NCBI GenBank assembly: GCA_011049385.1
Contig: DSBX01000249.1
Span: 1-10,597 of the forward strand
Length of the DNA: 10,597 bases
Reading direction: 5' to 3'
Source of the DNA: Caldifarciminota bacterium
GTDB lineage: Bacteria; Hydrothermota; Tepidihabitantia; Tepidihabitantales; Tepidihabitantaceae
Position 1 is the stretch's first letter, and every line of letters starts with the position of its first letter. Position numbers and translations under genes: made by a program. A model generated the notes under the pieces. It did no database searches. It saw only the letters and a list, made by a program, of their open reading frames with translations, and was not told where the DNA came from. Positions 1 to 6,079 of the stretch are shown here, in pieces.

Positions 1-1008
1 CCACATGTGCGACAGTTCGTGGGCGATGGTCGAGATGCGGCCGCCGCCGATGTAGCTGGGGTGGAGCATGACCAGGGTCTGGTGTTCCATCCCGCCCCAG
101 GGGAAGCCGTAGTAGCCGGGCACGTGGCCGAAGGTTTCGAAGGGGTAGGCGCCGAAGATGTCGGGCCGGATGAAGTACTGGATGACCTCGGGCAGTTGGG
201 CGTAGCCGACCCGGGTCGCGGCCGAGTCTTCCGGCCACATCCAGTGCCGGATGGGGATGGTATCGCCCGCGCTCCTGCGCGGCTCCCCGGCGGTGTTGAC
301 GAACCAGGTGTCCCAGGAGGCGAAGCGCGAGGCGGAGAAGCTGACGAGGTAGGTGGCGATCGGGTAGGAGTGCCGCCAGTGCCAGGTGCGGGTGCCGTTG
401 CCGTTGTCGGTGATGGAGTCGAGCAGGCCGACCGCGCAGGCCTGGAAAGTGTCGGGCAGGGTGATGTTGAGTTCGACTCCGCGCTCGGCCTTGTCCGAGG
501 GGTGGTCCCAGCAGGCGAACCAGTAGTGGTTGTCGGTCGGACAGCCGACGGTCATCGCGTGGGCGTAGCGGATGGCGGGCGGCCGGCCGAAGTAGTAGCC
601 GAGCTGGGGCGTGCCGGGTTCGCGGCGGAAGAATACCTCGAGCACCGCCGAGTCGCCTTCGGCCAGCGGTGTGTCGAGGATGACGTTCAGCCGGCCCGCG
701 CCGGTGTCGAAGGCGAGGCGGTTGCCGTCCCGGCGCACCGAGTCGCAGAGCAGGGCCGCGAAGTCGAGCGGGACGGTGTCGAGCCGCGGCCGGTTGCTGA
801 TGAGGCTGACCTCCTCGCGGCAGTGGTAGCCGTCGTCGGTCATGGGCAGGTCGAGGTCGAGCCGGTAATGGCGAGCGTCGTAAGTGTGAGTTGATTCGGC
901 CAGCACGCGCGCCGGCGGGCGGAGCGTGCGGTAGAGTATCGGCTCGGGTTCGTCGGGCGTGTCCGCGCCGGGCAGGAAGCCGCAGAGCGCGGCAATCAGC
1001 AGAAGCAC
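1..1008 (-). CDS. M1-family zinc metallopeptidase (aminopeptidase N-like), 5'-complete, C-terminal part off the window
   Basis: The 336 visible codons form the N-terminal beta-sandwich domain and the beginning of the catalytic domain of a gluzincin aminopeptidase-like enzyme. GGMEH at residues 305-309 takes the place of the family GAMEN substrate-binding motif, and HELSH at 330-334 is the HExxH zinc motif; the third zinc ligand (downstream Glu) lies beyond the window. The GTG start at 1008 is preceded by GGGAGG with a 4-base spacer and overlaps the last codons of asd, so translation is probably coupled to asd. The N-terminus (VLLLIAALCGFLPGAD) is a short hydrophobic stretch suggesting export, although it lacks the usual basic residues and a clean lipobox. 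It probably degrades peptides outside the cytoplasm; the substrate is unknown. Family assignment is firm, the exact start less so because the frame stays open upstream. Confidence 0.88.
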   Translation of the reverse strand, partial: MLLLIAALCGFLPGADTPDEPEPILYRTLRPPARVLAESTHTYDARHYRLDLDLPMTDDGYHCREEVSLISNRPRLDTVPLDFAALLCDSVRRDGNRLAFDTGAGRLNVILDTPLAEGDSAVLEVFFRREPGTPQLGYYFGRPPAIRYAHAMTVGCPTDNHYWFACWDHPSDKAERGVELNITLPDTFQACAVGLLDSITDNGNGTRTWHWRHSYPIATYLVSFSASRFASWDTWFVNTAGEPRRSAGDTIPIRHWMWPEDSAATRVGYAQLPEVIQYFIRPDIFGAYPFETFGHVPGYYGFPWGGMEHQTLVMLHPSYIGGGRISTIAHELSHMW

Positions 1009-2000
1009 CGCACCTCCCGGGCGAGCAGGCGGGCGATCTGGAGCGCGTTCAGGGCCGCGCCCTTGCGCAGGTTGTCGGTGACGATCCAGAGGCAGAGTTC
1101 TTCCGGCGTCGCGCCGGCGCGCACCCGGCCGACGAACACTTCGTCGCGGCCCTCGGCCTCGACCGGGGTGACGGTTTCCTCGTCGGTCGAAAGCTTGATA
1201 CCAGGCGCGTCGGCCAACCGGGCGCAGGCCTCCCGGGGTTTGACCGCGGTGCGGAACCGGGCGTGCACCGCCAGCGCGTGCCCGACCGCGACCGGCACCC
1301 GGACGCAGGTCGCGCTCACCGCGAGGTCGGGCAGGCCGAGAATCTTGCGGGTCTCGTGGCGCAGTTTCAGTTCTTCCTCGGCGTCGCCGTGCCGGTCGAG
1401 GGCGCCGATGCGGGGAATCAGGTTCCCGGCGATCCGTCCGGGCAGGGGGCCTGCGCCCGGTTCGGGCGCGCGGCCGAGGGCCAGAAACTCGTTCTCGTAG
1501 TGCAGTTGTTCGAGCGCGGCCCGGCCCGCACCCGAGACCGACTGGTAGCTGGCGACGTTGAGCGCGACCGGTTCCCAGTGCTCGCAGAGCGGCGCGAGCG
1601 CGACGCAGAGGGGGATGGTCGTGCAGTTGGGGTTGGCGATGATGTTGGCGTGGCCGTTGAGCGTGCCGGCGTTGACCTCGGGCACGACCAGCGGCACGCC
1701 CGGGTCGAGCCGGAAACGGCTCGACTTGTCAATCACCGGGCAGTGCTGTGCGAGCCGGGGCACGAACCGGGCGGCGAGGTCGGCCTCGAGGCAGGAGAAG
1801 GCGACATCGAGCCCGGCGAAGCCGTCCGGGTCCAGCGCCCGGACCTCGAGTTCGCGGCCGCGCAGGCTGAGCCGGCGGCCGGCGCTGTGTTCGGAGGCGA
1901 AGAGCCGGACCTCTTCGACGCCGGCGGCATCGGCTTCGATGAGCCGGAGCAGGGACTCGCCGACGAGACCGGTCGCGCCCGCGATGCCGATGCGTTTCAT
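996..2000 (-). CDS. asd: Aspartate-semialdehyde dehydrogenase
   Basis: This 334-residue protein matches the usual length of aspartate-semialdehyde dehydrogenase, which reduces aspartyl phosphate with NADPH on the route to lysine/diaminopimelate, threonine and methionine. The N-terminal Rossmann motif is GATGLVG (8-14). The catalytic cysteine is Cys126 in NPNCTT, followed by SYQSVSGAG (151-159), and the active-site histidine is His241 in RVPVAVGH. The ATG at 2000 gives the classic start MKRIGIAGATG. No Shine-Dalgarno sequence precedes it; a TTGACC/TAGCCT promoter ends 6 bases upstream of the ATG, so the mRNA is probably leaderless. The M1 peptidase gene overlaps its 3' end. No other amino-acid biosynthesis gene is nearby. 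The C-terminus RCFC is unremarkable. Confidence 0.96.
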   Translation of the reverse strand: MKRIGIAGATGLVGESLLRLIEADAAGVEEVRLFASEHSAGRRLSLRGRELEVRALDPDGFAGLDVAFSCLEADLAARFVPRLAQHCPVIDKSSRFRLDPGVPLVVPEVNAGTLNGHANIIANPNCTTIPLCVALAPLCEHWEPVALNVASYQSVSGAGRAALEQLHYENEFLALGRAPEPGAGPLPGRIAGNLIPRIGALDRHGDAEEELKLRHETRKILGLPDLAVSATCVRVPVAVGHALAVHARFRTAVKPREACARLADAPGIKLSTDEETVTPVEAEGRDEVFVGRVRAGATPEELCLWIVTDNLRKGAALNALQIARLLAREVRCFC

Positions 2001-2006
2001 CCATTC

Positions 2007-2034
2007 AGGCTAGTAGCAGAAACCGGCGGGTCAA
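2007..2034 (-). promoter_or_regulatory. Promoter of asd, leaderless type
   Basis: On the minus strand TTGACC (2034-2029) is followed by a 16-base spacer and TAGCCT (2012-2007), which keeps the three most conserved -10 positions (T1, A2, T6). The asd ATG begins 6 bases after the hexamer, where transcription would be expected to start. The same arrangement occurs at four other gene starts in the window, which supports it more than this single match would. Confidence 0.65.
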
Positions 2035-2053
2035 GCGCGGGCAAGCCGCGGCC

Positions 2054-2082
2054 TTGACCGCGGGCCGGGCGGCTGTTAACAT
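2054..2082 (+). promoter_or_regulatory. Promoter of the GHKL-ATPase gene, leaderless type
   Basis: TTGACC (2054-2059), a 17-base spacer and TAACAT (2077-2082) precede the GTG start at 2088 by 5 bases. The expected transcription start coincides with the start codon. Its -35 box lies back to back with the -35 box of asd, and the stretch between 2029 and 2059 is an imperfect inverted repeat. Confidence 0.65.
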
Positions 2083-2087
2083 CGGAC

Positions 2088-3398
2088 GTGAGTCAAGCGT
2101 CGGAAGACTTTTCGGCCCGGCCGCTCAACCGCGGCATCGAGGCGGTGGACCGCATCGAGGTCGAGCGACTGCGCCGCGTGCTCGCCGCCAAGGAGCCGGG
2201 CTCTTCCCTGCTGGAACTGCCGGACGAGGAATTGCTGGTCCGGCTCGGCATCCTCCTGCCCACCGACGGTCGGCGCATCACCGTCGCCGGGCTCCTGCTG
2301 GTCGGACGCGAGGAGCACATCCGGGCCGACCTGCCCGGCCACGAGGCGGTCTACCTCCACATGTTCGGCGACACCGGGTACGACCGGCGGCTCGATTCGC
2401 GCCGCCCCCTGCTCGCACTCATCGAGCAGTTCAGCCAGACGCTGGAGCCGCACAACCGGGTGTTCACGCTCAAGCTCGGCCTGTTCCACTTCGAGATACC
2501 CGACTTCCCGGAGGAGGTCTGCCGCGAGGCCCTGCTCAACGCGCTGGTGCACCGCGACTACACGAAGGGCGTGCCGGTCTACCTGCGCCAGTTTCCGGAC
2601 CGGATCGAGCTGGCCAGCCCGGGCGGTTTCTACGGCGGGGTGACGCTGGAGAACCTCCTCGGCCACGAGCCGGTCTCGCGCAACCGCCTGCTCGCGGAGA
2701 TACTTCAGCGCATCCGGCTGGTCGAACGGGCCGGGATGGGCGTCAAGCGGATGTACCACATCATGCTCTCGTTCGGCAAGGAGCCGCCCGCCTGGGAGGT
2801 GGACCGCGACTACGTCCGCTTGATACTGCGCAGTGGCCGGACCGTTTGGCCCGCGGGGCCAGTGCCCGCGGCCGGGCCGAATGTGGACGAGACCTTCGCC
2901 CGATTCGTCGCGGCCGAGGGCAAGGCCGGCCGCGGGCTCACCCTCCACGACCTGCTGGTGCTGACCTGGCTCAAGCGCAACCGCGAGGTCTCGCTCGCCG
3001 ACGTCCAGCGCCTGCTTCAGCGCGGCGAGAACGAGGCGCGCGAGGCGCTCAACTCGATGGCCCTGCGCGGGCTCGTCGAGCCGTTCGGGCAGAAGGGCGG
3101 GCGGGTCTACCGGCTGAGCAAGCGCATCTACTCCCGGCTTTCGACCTGCGTCAGCTACACGCTGTTCCGGCGGGCCGAGGCCGTCTACGCCGAGAACGCG
3201 ATAATGGCTTACCTCGAAGATATGCCCCGCGACCGGCAGTACGTCAGCAACGAAATCGTCCGGACCCTGCTCCGGGTCAGCCCGGACCAGGCCCGCTACG
3301 TGCTTTCCCGGCTGGTGGCGAAGAAACTGCTGCAGATGCGCGGCCGGGGCCGCGCGACCCGGTACTACAAGACCGGCCAGCTCACGGTCTTCGACTGA
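2088..3398 (+). CDS. GHKL-type ATP-binding, winged-helix protein (RecG-like / COG2865-related), without N-terminal AlbA_2 domain
   Basis: The 436-residue product resembles the ATP-binding part of the COG2865 group, often annotated as RecG-like helicase or transcriptional regulator. Residues 20-130 match the linker found after the AlbA_2/Schlafen-type domain in that group (LPDEELLVRLGIL, then TVAGLLLVGRE). Residues 140-222 are a HATPase_c_4-like fold: N-box REALLNALVHRDY (146-158), then DRIELASPGGF (171-181) and ERAGMGVKRM (213-222). Residues about 280-436 are predicted winged-helix segments. The N-terminal AlbA_2 domain typical of these proteins is absent, and nothing before the start encodes it. 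The GTG start follows from the promoter position; no Shine-Dalgarno is visible. The gene is transcribed alone, divergent from asd and convergent with acpS, whose 3' end it overlaps by 17 bp. A DNA-binding regulatory role is likely by family; its target is unknown. Confidence 0.85.
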   Translation: MSQASEDFSARPLNRGIEAVDRIEVERLRRVLAAKEPGSSLLELPDEELLVRLGILLPTDGRRITVAGLLLVGREEHIRADLPGHEAVYLHMFGDTGYDRRLDSRRPLLALIEQFSQTLEPHNRVFTLKLGLFHFEIPDFPEEVCREALLNALVHRDYTKGVPVYLRQFPDRIELASPGGFYGGVTLENLLGHEPVSRNRLLAEILQRIRLVERAGMGVKRMYHIMLSFGKEPPAWEVDRDYVRLILRSGRTVWPAGPVPAAGPNVDETFARFVAAEGKAGRGLTLHDLLVLTWLKRNREVSLADVQRLLQRGENEAREALNSMALRGLVEPFGQKGGRVYRLSKRIYSRLSTCVSYTLFRRAEAVYAENAIMAYLEDMPRDRQYVSNEIVRTLLRVSPDQARYVLSRLVAKKLLQMRGRGRATRYYKTGQLTVFD

Positions 3399-3774
3399 CC
3401 GTTTCTTCTTCAATCACCACGACCGCGGCGGCGTACTCGGGCAGGTGGGTGATGCTCAGGTGAACCGGGCGGCCGGCGAGCCGTGCCGCGGCCCGGCCGG
3501 TGACGCCAATCGTCGGCCGCGAGCGTTCGTTGTCGCGGATTTCGATTTCCCGCCAGCCGATGAGTCCGCGCAGGCCGGTGCCGAGCGCTTTGGCGAACGC
3601 CTCCTTGGCCGCGAACCGGGCCGCGTAGCTCGTCGCCGGGTCGGTCCGGGCGTCGCAGAAGGCGACCTCGGCCGGGGTGAAGACGCGGTTGCGGAACCGG
3701 GCCGGGAAGCGTGCCAGCGCGGCGCGGATGCGCGGCACGTTGCAGAGGTCAATGCCGAGGCCGAAGACCGCCAT
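3382..3774 (-). CDS. acpS: Holo-[acyl-carrier-protein] synthase
   Basis: This 130-residue enzyme transfers 4'-phosphopantetheine from coenzyme A to the serine of acyl carrier protein, activating it for fatty acid synthesis. AcpS signatures are clear: FGLGIDL (4-10, with metal-binding Asp9), FAAKEAFAKALGTG (54-67, with Glu58), and LSITH (106-110) followed by the A/V-rich final strand. The ATG at 3774 gives the canonical MAVFGLGIDL start; upstream in-frame codons would add about 20 unconserved residues. It overlaps the 3' end of the HAD gene by 26 bp, and no good Shine-Dalgarno sequence is visible, so coupling is likely. It is the last gene of the five-gene minus-strand cluster and ends tail to tail inside the GHKL gene, with no terminator visible between them. 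Confidence 0.95.
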   Translation of the reverse strand: MAVFGLGIDLCNVPRIRAALARFPARFRNRVFTPAEVAFCDARTDPATSYAARFAAKEAFAKALGTGLRGLIGWREIEIRDNERSRPTIGVTGRAAARLAGRPVHLSITHLPEYAAAVVVIEEETVSRRP

Positions 3775-4495
3775 CGTCGCCCGCGCCCCGGCGCGGCTTT
3801 TCGGCGGCCCGGCCGCCGGCGTTGACACGCTCAATGAACGGGATGAGTTGGAGGATGTCGGTCAGTTCGATGTCGGCGCCGGAGTTGACGGTGCCGAACT
3901 CGTCGCCGTAGCGGGCGAAGGCGGTGTGCATCCCGATTTCCTTCGCGCCGACGATGTCGCGCTCGGCCCAGTCGCCGACCATCACCGCTTCCCCGGGCTT
4001 TGCCGCCAGCAGTTCCAGCGCCTTGCGGAACGGCTCGGGCGCGGGCTTGCGCCGGCCGGTATCGTCGAAGGTGACGACGACGTCGAAGTGGTCCACCATC
4101 CCGAGCGAGGCCAGCCGCATCCAGGCCTGCAACCGGGGCGCGTCCGAGACGACCCCGAGCTTGAGGCCCATCCGCGCCAGCCGGAGCAGGGCCATCCGGG
4201 TGTGCGGGTAGGTGACGAGGATGCCCTCGCGGGCCCGGCGGTAGGCGACGATGCCGCTGGAAAGAATCCGGTAGTCAACGTAGCCGAGGATGTCCTTCAG
4301 GAACTCGTCGAAGACGAGCTGGAACTCGATGCCCCGGGTGTCGTAAATCTCGAAGATGCGCTTGCGGGCCTGGTCCGGGGTCAGGTCGAGGCCGGCGTCA
4401 ATCATCGCGTCCACCGCGGCATCCACCGACGCGCGCTTGAACTTCATGAAGTCAACCAGCGTGTTGTCAACGTCGAAGACGACCGCCTTGATCAC
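3749..4495 (-). CDS. HAD-superfamily hydrolase, subfamily IA (TIGR02253-like phosphatase)
   Basis: The 248-residue product has the four HAD phosphatase motifs: DVDNT (8-12, nucleophile Asp8 and acid Asp10), SDA (117-119), Lys150 in RRKPAP, and GDWAERD (174-180). The helical cap between residues 16 and 95 (for example KRASVDAAVDAMIDAGL) resembles the TIGR02253 group, which includes archaeal glyceraldehyde-3-phosphate phosphatase-like proteins. A small phosphorylated metabolite is the likely substrate, unidentified here. The GTG at 4495 is chosen because it overlaps the galT stop as GTGA, has GGGAGG 4 bases upstream, and gives the family start VIKAVVFDVDNTL. The last 20 or so residues are charged and probably unstructured; they lie where the gene overlaps acpS. 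Confidence 0.9.
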   Translation of the reverse strand: MIKAVVFDVDNTLVDFMKFKRASVDAAVDAMIDAGLDLTPDQARKRIFEIYDTRGIEFQLVFDEFLKDILGYVDYRILSSGIVAYRRAREGILVTYPHTRMALLRLARMGLKLGVVSDAPRLQAWMRLASLGMVDHFDVVVTFDDTGRRKPAPEPFRKALELLAAKPGEAVMVGDWAERDIVGAKEIGMHTAFARYGDEFGTVNSGADIELTDILQLIPFIERVNAGGRAAEKPRRGAGDDGGLRPRH

Positions 4496-5502
4496 AACAC
4501 CTCCCGCAGTCGCGCCGCCGCCCGCTCGGGCGGCACCGGGTTGATGAAGAAGCCCGAGCCCCACTCGAACCCGTCGGTCCGGCGCACCCGGGGGATGATC
4601 TCGATGAACCAGTGGTAGTCGTCGCGCACCGTCTGCCAGTAGCCTTTCTGGGGCAGGAGGTTGGGCGCGGTGTGGAGCACGAGGTTGAACGGGGGCGCGT
4701 CCAGCGCCCGGTCGAGCGCGGCCATCACCGAAGGCAGGGTATGGGCAAGCTCGGCCAGCTCCTCGTCCGCCGCCTCGGCGTAGCTGAAGCGGTGGCGTTT
4801 GGGCATCACGCGCAGTTCGAAGGGCAGGCGCGAGGCGTAGGGCGTGAAGACCGCGAACCGCTCGCCTTCGACGACGACCCGGTCCCGGGACCGGAGCTCG
4901 TCCTGGAGGATGTCGCAGAAGATACAGCGCTCCTTGTACTCGAAGTAGTTGCGCGCGCCGGCGAGCTGGTCCTTGATCCGGCGGGGCGTGGCCGGGAGGG
5001 CGATTATCTGCGAGTGGACGTGTTCGATCATCGTCCCGCCGGCCATCGTGCCGTGGTCCTTGAAGATGATGACGTAGCGGAAGCGCTGGTCCCGGTAGAG
5101 GTCGGCGAGCCGCTCGCGCCAGGTGCGGAGGATGAGTTCGACCTGGCCCGGCTTGAGCGCGGCGAAGGAGGTCTCGTGGTCGGGCGCTTCGACGACCACC
5201 TCGTTGGCGCCGACACCGGTGACCATATCGTGGATGCCGACGCCGACGCGTTCGAGCCGTCCCTCGATGCGCAGGACCGGGTGCCGGTCGGGCACGACCC
5301 GAACCCGCCAGCCGGGCGCGTCCGGCCCGCCCCGGTCGCGGACCGCGGCGATCTCGGGCGGGGTCATCGCCTCGTTGCCGGCGCAGAACGGGCAGGCGGG
5401 CGGGCGGCGGACTGCGCGCTCGCCCCGGTCCGGCGCCGGGTCGCGCTCGGTCTCGACGATTACCCAGGTATCGGTCACGATATCGCGCCGGACTTCAGAC
5501 AT
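4492..5502 (-). CDS. galT: Galactose-1-phosphate uridylyltransferase-like nucleotidyltransferase
   Basis: The 336-residue protein has the GalT double HIT-like fold. CPFC (37-40) supplies two zinc ligands, and HVHSQ (161-165) is the active-site HxHxQ in which His163 would be the nucleotide-carrying nucleophile. A further CIFC motif (193-196) and HWFIEIIPR (297-305) belong to the C-terminal half. GalT swaps UMP between UDP-glucose and galactose-1-phosphate. Because the motif is HVHSQ rather than HPHGQ and no galK or galE is near, a different sugar phosphate, or an ADP-glucose phosphorylase-like activity, is possible. The ATG at 5502 has AAGGAG 9 bases upstream and lies 3 bases after the HIT gene stop. 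Adjacent genes are a HIT protein and a HAD phosphatase. Confidence 0.88.
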   Translation of the reverse strand: MSEVRRDIVTDTWVIVETERDPAPDRGERAVRRPPACPFCAGNEAMTPPEIAAVRDRGGPDAPGWRVRVVPDRHPVLRIEGRLERVGVGIHDMVTGVGANEVVVEAPDHETSFAALKPGQVELILRTWRERLADLYRDQRFRYVIIFKDHGTMAGGTMIEHVHSQIIALPATPRRIKDQLAGARNYFEYKERCIFCDILQDELRSRDRVVVEGERFAVFTPYASRLPFELRVMPKRHRFSYAEAADEELAELAHTLPSVMAALDRALDAPPFNLVLHTAPNLLPQKGYWQTVRDDYHWFIEIIPRVRRTDGFEWGSGFFINPVPPERAAARLREVL

Positions 5503-5505
5503 CTG

Positions 5506-6075
5506 CTATCGCTCCTTCAGCCCCGTTCCCTTCAGCCCTTCCTTCTTGAGGGGGAGGGCAGGGCGGCGGCGTTCAGTCTTCTCAAGCATCAGCGGCCGGA
5601 GGCGGCGCCGGGTTTCCTGCAGGTGCTCGCTCATCACCTTCGTCCCGGCCAGCGCGGGCATGAAATTGGTGTCGCCGTTCCAGCGCGGCACGACGTGGAC
5701 GTGGAGATGGGTATCTTCGCCCGCACCCGCCACCCGGCCCAGGTTCATCCCGACGTTGAAGCCGTGCGGCCGGGCGTCGCGGCGGAGCGCCCGGATGGCC
5801 CGCTGGACGAGCGCGTCAATGGCCGCGGTTTCGGCGGGCCGGAGCCGGTCGTAGGCGGCGACGTGGCGGTTGGGCGCGACCATCAGGTGGCCGTTGTTGT
5901 AGGGGAAGCGGTTGAGCACCGCGAAGGCGAGCTCGTCGCGGCAGAGCACGAGGTCGGTCTCGTCGTCCCGACTGCGGCGAAGCGCGCAGAACAGGCATTG
6001 CTTCTCGCCCGCCCGACAGCGGGCCGAGGCGGCGCGGATGTACTCGCCGCGCCAGGGAGCCCAGAGCCGTTTCAT
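5506..6075 (-). CDS. HIT-family nucleotide-binding protein (Ap4A phosphorylase/hydrolase-like)
   Basis: This 189-residue protein has the histidine triad HLHVHVVPRW (123, 125, 127) and the preceding HIT elements NRFPYNNGHLMVAPNRH (55-71). The start MKRLWAPWRGEYI and the CLFC pair (27-30) match the longer zinc-containing HIT proteins related to mycobacterial Ap4A phosphorylase, so hydrolysis or phosphorolysis of dinucleoside polyphosphates or other nucleotide conjugates is likely. The ATG at 6075 lies 4 bases after the endoQ stop with only a weak AAGG upstream; in-frame sequence further upstream is inside endoQ and is not HIT-like. The final 25 residues are rich in Lys, Gly and Leu and are encoded by a stretch with a 10-base direct repeat (CCTTCAGCCC at 5514 and 5529, plus strand), probably an unstructured added tail. 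Confidence 0.9.
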   Translation of the reverse strand: MKRLWAPWRGEYIRAASARCRAGEKQCLFCALRRSRDDETDLVLCRDELAFAVLNRFPYNNGHLMVAPNRHVAAYDRLRPAETAAIDALVQRAIRALRRDARPHGFNVGMNLGRVAGAGEDTHLHVHVVPRWNGDTNFMPALAGTKVMSEHLQETRRRLRPLMLEKTERRRPALPLKKEGLKGTGLKER

Positions 6076-6079
6076 CGCC

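Noticed and set aside
7..894. Plus-strand open frame of 295 codons
   Set aside because: It is opposite the M1 peptidase frame, which has GGMEH and HELSH at the expected spacing.
2076..3413. Minus-strand open frame of 445 codons opposite the GHKL gene
   Set aside because: No domain is recognisable, and the plus frame shows conserved GHKL motifs and a well-placed promoter.
3775..3834. N-terminal extension of AcpS by 20 residues
   Set aside because: The extra sequence lies inside the HAD gene, is low-complexity, and AcpS proteins begin close to the GIDL motif.
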